The position numbers were made by a program, and so were the translations under genes. This document shows, piece after piece, positions 58,089 to 64,000 of a stretch of DNA of 64,000 nt. Source of the DNA: Clusia tigrina (Eukaryota > Arthropoda > Insecta > Diptera > Clusiidae); assembly GCA_920105625.2 (NCBI GenBank), contig OV050033.1, positions 6,118,001 to 6,182,000 on the forward strand, in the 5' to 3' direction. The notes beneath the pieces were generated by a model. It was not told the origin of the DNA and did not search any database. It saw only the letters and a program-made list of their open reading frames with translations. Position 1 is the stretch's first letter; each line of letters starts with the position of its first letter.

Positions 58089-61000
58089 ATGAATCCTTCC
58101 ACCGACATCTGGGTGGTAACCCAACGCGAAAAGCTCAAGTATATGGAACAGTTTAAAGCGTTACAGCCACAAGGCGGATTTGTGACTGGCAATCAAGCGA
58201 AAGGATTTTTCTTGCAATCGCAGTTACCCCCACTCATACTGGGTCAGATATGGTGAGTAATATTTTTTTATCATTCCAATTGGGTTCTTAAATACGCCCA
58301 TTTTCCCTTAATCTACCGAAGGCGGTTTACGTGATAACGAAGCATATATTTCAGCACCACCGACTCACGTCACATAACTTGTAATAAATGATTTAAGCCC
58401 CTTTCCTAGGTTAGAGGCGACAAAATTAAAATAGTTTGTTATAAATGGTATAAAATGTGGGCGCATGACCAAGGTGGGTGGATAATTATGTGATTCACTT
58501 TTGTATGTTTTGGGTAGTTACGGCAGAGACAAATAAACATTTTCTTGTGGAAATCCTTTGGCGAAATTGGACGTCCATAATAAAAGGTCACACCACTTTT
58601 ATAAAGAATTTGAGGAAATTAACGATAATTTTCGCTACATTATTCTTTAACTACTTGAATCGGAAACCAACATTTATTTCAGTTACCATTTGAATTGGTA
58701 ACTGGCCTTCAATTATGTGACATTCGTTGACTTGACAATGAGTTCTATTCTAGCGAGCTAAACTCAAAAAGTAGCGAATAGAATGATCCCGGACTCGCTA
58801 GCAAAGTGAGTCTCGACCGCGCTAAGAAAGTGAGTCTCGGACTCGCTGAGAAAGTGATTCTCGCTTTCGCTACGGGAAAGGACGATCAAAATGTTGAAGG
58901 TTGAATAAGTTTTTTCATACAATTTTGAACTCGAAAAGAAATGTATGAAAGAATAAAAATAAAAAACAACAACTGGTTCTCAAGGATGCTTCACAACAGA
59001 TTTGAAAATACATATGTAGTAGGGCATGGAACCTCTTTTTAATGCAATCGACAAACATTGCAAGCAAGACATTTTTTATTTTTGTAAAGTTAAATTGAAG
59101 TTCATTTTTTATTTATGATTTTGATTTTAATATGAAAGTCTTTGTTTGAATTTATTTTGATGATCATTTTATCATCTAATAACGTTATTGGTGGACTTTC
59201 ACTATTGTCTTTAAAAAACATTGTTGCTTCTATTCAAAATTTGGATCATGTTGCTTACGCTTCAATTGTCGTTAGTTAATGACATCGAATTTTGTCGGTA
59301 TATAGTTAAAGAATCGTGCTATTAATAATTCAATAGTTTATCAAGCTAAGTCTTCATTCCAGATAACTCTCAACTCACTGGCTCAATATTTAGGTCATAA
59401 ATATGTTGGTTATATCTCAATTGTGGTCTTGTAAGGCATTTAGTTCTTCCCATTCATGATTTCGCACACTACTAATGATACCCTACGTGCAGTTGTGTTG
59501 TTAAAGCAATCAATCGCACGGATTCCGTAAACCACATTGAGCGAAGTAGAGAACGCAGATAAGCGGGTTTATTGTAGCATTTTGTACGAAGCAATTCTCA
59601 GATTTTTGTTTCGTTTTGAGTCTTATCGAAAAAGCTCATTTGTGTAGCAGTCAGCATCGGATGCTGTGACTGAATTATCTTGAAATGATTCATGAAGTTA
59701 ATAATTTTATGTACACTTGTAGGGCTCTGGCGGACACCGACTCCGATGGCAAAATGAATATTAACGAGTTCAGCATAGCTTGCAAATTGATTAATCTGAA
59801 GCTACGTGGCATGGAAGTGCCGAAAGTGTTGCCCCCGACGCTGTTGACCTCGTTGGTGACAGCTGGTGTTACTCCCACTATGACACCGACTGGCGCTGGC
59901 AGCCTAAGTCCACTGGATCCTCTGAAAACTATGGCTGGGGCAGTCAAGCCTGCTGTTCCAACCGGTATGCCTCCTTTGGCTGCTGCATTGCCCGGCGCAG
60001 TCCCAGTGCTTCCACAATCGGTGGTCCCCACTATGTCTACCGCTGTGCCTCCTGGCGGTGCGGCCGGTGGTACTGGGATATTACTGCAGCAAATGCCGGT
60101 GGCTGCAGGTATGCCGGGAGTTATGCCAAGCATAATACCGAATGCTGGAGTTATGTCCGGCGTACAACCAAATGTTGCTGGTGTTATGCCTGGAATCATG
60201 CCGGGCATAGTGCCAGGAACAGCACAGATACCACCAGCTGTGACTCCCGCAGTTATGCCTGGAGTAATTACACCAGCAAAAATTATTTCACCTCCCACTG
60301 GAGAGGCCAAAGCGCCAGGCACACCAACTCCGCCACAGAGCAATCCACCAAGCCGTCACATGTCGATTTCGGAGCGTGCTCCGTCAATTGAGTCGCCGTA
60401 AGTTATTCGTTTGCTTTGGAAATGCCTCAATAATTTCTGAATATAATTTATCTTCTTTGCAGTCAAGGTGAGTGGGCTGTGAAGGGCGCAGCGAAACGGA
60501 AATATACTCAAGTCTTTAACGCTACCGATCGCACCCGTAGTGGCTATTTAACTGGTGTGCAAGCACGCGCTATACTTGTACAGAGCAAATTGCCTCAAAC
60601 GGCTCTGGCACAAATTTGGACGCTTTCCGATATGGACTGCGATGGCCGCTTGAGCTGTGACGAATTCCTTCTGGCCATGTTCCTGTGCGACAAGGCTATG
60701 AATGGGGAGAAAATTCCCAGCACCTTACCGATCGATTGGATACCTCCAAACTTTCGCAAGAATAAATCTCGTCACGGATCTGTGTCGGGACCCGGTTCAC
60801 GCACTGGGTCGGCAGCTTCGTCTAGACATGCTTCTGTGTCGTCGCAAGGGAACATGGATGCGGATCCAGCTGCGGGACTGCCACAAAGTAATGTTATAAA
60901 AGATAATATGATATATAAACAAAACATACAAAAGAATATTTGGAAAATTAATGTATAAAATATTAATATCGAATAATAAAAAAGAATTATCAATGTACAA

Positions 61001-63955
61001 AAAATGATATATAAAATAATTAATATATAACAAACAAAACAAAATAATATCTATAAAAATATAAAACAATAAAATTAAAAATAAATTATTTATATTTAAA
61101 TATTGAAAAAAATTATATTAATATGTAAACAATTTTTATTTTGTAGCTTCATTTGAAGATAAGCGCAAAGAGAACTTTGATAAAGGACAAGCGGAGCTTG
61201 ACAGAAGACGTAAATTGCTCCAGGACCAGCAGCGTAAAGAGAAAGAGGAGCGCGAACGCAAAGAACGAGAGGAAGCGGATAAGCGGGAGAAAGCTCGCTT
61301 GGAAGTTGAACGTAAACAGCAGGAGGAATTGGAGCGTCAGCTGCAGAAGCAACGCGAACTCGAACTCGAAAAGGAGGAGCAACGAAAACGCGAATTAGAG
61401 GCTAAGGAATTAGCCAGAAAGTGAGTTTAGTGTTTTAATGAGAAAGCGTAAAATACTGTTTATTATTGTTTTCTTTTGTTATTTGCAGGGAACTCGAGAA
61501 ACAACGTCAACAGGAGTGGGAACAGGCACGCATTGCAGAGATGAACGCGCAAAAGCAGCGTGAACAAGAACGTGTACTCAAGCAGAAGGCACACAACACC
61601 CAACTCAACGTGGAATTGAGCACTCTAAATGAAAGGGTACAAAAACTGAATAAAGTTTTCACTTTCGTAGATTTTTATATAAGATTCCATCTTGTCGCAG
61701 ATTAAGGAATTATCTCAGAAAATTTGCGATACACGAGCTGGAGTTACAAATGTTAAATCCGTAATTGATGGCATGCGCTCCCAACGCGACACTTCTATGT
61801 CGGAGATGTCTCAACTGAAGTCACGCATCAAGGAGCAAAACGCTAAATTGATGCAACTCACACAGGAGCGTGCCAAGTGGGATGCCAAGGTGAAAGCTGC
61901 AGGCGGGTCTGCTGACACAGCACAACAGGAGCAACTGAATGCTGCATTTGCTAATAAACAGGTGAGATGAGTTACTGAATTGGAATAAACTCAAATAATA
62001 ATCGGAAAAATTTCACAGCTTATTATCAAGCAAATAAAAGACAAAGTGCAAAACCTACGCGACGAGATTGATAGCAAAAAGGAGGATATCAATTCCAATG
62101 ATATGCAAGTGGCTGACGTTAAGGGAGAACTCTCCGACCTCATCAAGAAATGTGAGGAACTCTACACTGATTACGACGCACAACGCACTCAGGTACTAGA
62201 GTTGAAGTACAACAAGAAAAATGAGACAGTATCGGCTGCATCTGCATGGGAAACCAGTTCCTCGGCTTGGGGTACCAGTGTGGACAACTATGGACTTGAA
62301 AACGATACCACGGCCACCACGGCAGTCCCTGCAGTGGATACTACCGGACCGGCGCCAGAGGGATTCGTGAAATATCGTGCCGTTTATGAGTTCAGTGCAC
62401 GTAATGAAGATGAGATAACATTTGTGCCCGGAGATGTAATCTTCGTGCCGCTAGAACAGAATGCTGAACCTGGATGGTTGGCAGGCGAGATAAACGGGCA
62501 CACCGGTTGGTTCCCGGAGACGTATGTGGAGAAAATGGAAGAGGATTACACTGTAACAACACCAACTGCGGCCCCAATAACAGACATGACCGACTTTAGT
62601 GTGAAAGACACCTATAATGACAATAGTCCAGTGTACGTATAAGCTAATTTAACATATTTCAAATATATGACTGCTTTCTTTTATATACTTACAGCACAAC
62701 GGTCGCTACGCCTGTAGTCGCCACAACAGATGCGTACAATGGCGACGTGGAGTACTACATAGCGACGTATCCATATGAATCCGCGGAAGCGGGAGATCTG
62801 AGTTTCAGCGCTGGCGAAATGGTTATGGTAATTAAGAAGGAGGGCGATTGGTGGACGGGCACAATTGGTAGTCGCACAGGAATGTTCCCATCGAATTATG
62901 TACAAAAAGCGGATGTGGGCTCAACGGGCACCGCCGCGACCACGGACTTAACATCCCCATACACCATAGACCAAACGGTTAGAAAAAAAGAATATATTTA
63001 TATAAAAACAAATGAGCCGGGCACGGATTTTTTGGCATTACAAAGTTATGCATAGTTATGTAGCCTTCATCGTAATATTAAAATCTGACGGGCTCCTAAC
63101 GAATCGATACTAAACTCTGCCACAAAATCCGCTCTCTATAAATTACATATATTTGTACATAGCCAAGAGGCATTCTGTGCTTTATGCAATCATCTTCATT
63201 TCCAAACAAACAAAAAACCTTCACTCGCAACTTTTAACAAACTAACAGAAAGCTTCTCCATTATTCCCTAACGCAATACCATCGTTTATCATTTCGTAGG
63301 ATAATAATATCAATGGAAATGCTCAAACATCTTATGAATCTGATCCAATACAAAACATCATCGCTGAGGCCCCAGCACCGATAGAATCATTTGCTTCCGA
63401 CGCCACTGTAAACAGTACATCGGCAATTGCTGAAGAGTCCCGAACAAACGAAGAATTGGATACGGAAGTCTCGCAGATCAACACACAATCCAAGAGTCAA
63501 AACGAAGCTGCAGAGTCCTATAGTCGCCCCATGTCACGAACTTCCTCCATGACGCCTGTAATTAATTTCTTTAACAATTTTACATGTTTGCATTAAATTT
63601 ACATTTAACTGTTTGTGTTTGGTTCAATTGCATCCTACGCAAATATTAATTGACCTTTGCTTTACTTACCAATTTTTGTAGGGAATGCGCGCTAAACGCT
63701 CCGAAATTGCACAAGTCATTGCCCCTTATGAAGCCACCAGCGCCGAACAGCTTTCGTTAACGCGCGGTCAGTTGATTATGATACGCAAGAAGACCGAATC
63801 GGGTTGGTGGGAAGGTGAATTGCAAGCTAAGGGGCGTCGCAAACAGGTGGGTTGGTTCCCAGCCACTTATGTGAAAGTGCTGCAAGGCGGCCGAAATAGT
63901 GGACGGAACACCCCAGTGTCAGGTAGTCGCATGGAAATGACGGAACAAATTTTAG
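58089..63955 (+). CDS. Dap160: Dap160/intersectin, endocytic scaffold (3' end missing)
   Basis: Intersectin organises clathrin-mediated endocytosis and binds dynamin, Eps15 and others at the synapse. Ten exons: 58089-58252, 59723-60397, 60463-60887, 61147-61420, 61489-61636, 61701-61961, 62019-62632, 62695-62977, 63300-63557, 63682-63955. Phases agree and give 1125 residues so far. EH1 spans exons 1-2 ([23 protein letters not shown]) and EH2 is in exon 3 ([13 protein letters not shown]). A Pro/Met/Gly/Ala-rich linker lies between them. A long Lys/Glu/Arg/Gln coiled coil runs through exons 4-7. Three SH3 domains follow at residues of about 766-822, 872-925 and 1041-1102. The last exon ends in phase 1 at a GTGAGT donor, so at least one more exon with the final SH3 lies beyond the window. 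Confidence 0.97.
58253..59722. other. Intron 1 of Dap160
   Basis: A 1.47-kb intron that splits EH1. It carries three tandem units of about 24-25 bases at 58792-58863 (core AGAAAGTGAGTCTCG). The rest is AT-rich without recognised genes. Confidence 0.7.
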
Positions 63956-64000
63956 GTGAGTGCCTCTTCCGCGGGGAAATTTCAAGTTCAATGGTCTAAA

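Noticed and set aside
59690..60343. 217-codon open frame opposite Dap160
   Set aside because: Antisense to the Pro/Gly/Ala-rich linker; GC-rich repeats leave both strands open.

Overview
The window is nuclear DNA of a higher (brachyceran) fly. Introns are short with GT/AG ends, intergenic DNA is AT-rich with TATG/TACA microsatellites, and every protein gene I can place is most like its Drosophila or animal counterpart. The run E2f2, Mpp6-like, Coq3, Noc2-like, DDX47-like and Dap160 matches what I remember of a Drosophila melanogaster chromosome 2L (39B) cluster, with Gr39a nearby on the same arm. A tephritid-like fly is my best guess, but the species is inferred. Exon boundaries below come from reading-frame continuity, splice-site sequence and remembered family alignments. 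No search was run.

Thirteen protein-coding genes are present and strictly alternate in strand: Traf4 (+, 5' end missing), tRNA-Gly, Vps53 (-), ATP13A1 (+), Gr39a-like gustatory receptor locus (-), Idua (+), l(2)gd1 (-), NDUFAF2 (+), Noc2 (-), Coq3 (+), Mpp6-like (-), E2f2 (+), DDX47 (-), Dap160/intersectin (+, 3' end missing). Neighbours are therefore always convergent or divergent. Two divergent pairs, Vps53/ATP13A1 and Noc2/Coq3, are separated by only about 340 and 250 bases.

Most genes are housekeeping: endosome-to-Golgi tethering (Vps53), ER P5A ATPase (ATP13A1), lysosomal glycosaminoglycan breakdown (Idua), ESCRT/Notch trafficking (l(2)gd1), mitochondrial complex I assembly and coenzyme Q synthesis (NDUFAF2, Coq3), ribosome biogenesis and RNA processing (Noc2, DDX47, Mpp6), cell-cycle repression (E2f2) and endocytosis (Dap160). 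The gustatory locus is the exception: two large alternative first exons appear to splice to the same three small 3' exons, as in Drosophila Gr39a.

Accessory DNA concentrates in four places: a 1.8 kb T-rich tandem array directly after tRNA-Gly (5.5-7.4 kb); the Gr39a-like locus (17.8-29.5 kb), with minisatellites of 26, 36 and 33 bp and several retroelement fragments; the DDX47-Dap160 interval (48.5-57 kb), with two MITE-like elements and a nested insertion; and a mariner-like transposase relic at the left edge. The most unusual object is a 4.38 kb LTR element (52534-56911). Its two 982-bp LTRs look identical, it carries one unrecognised ORF and no visible polymerase, and tRNA-Lys- and tRNA-Pro-like modules lie in its 3' internal region. 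It sits inside the 3' end of an older jockey-like insertion.
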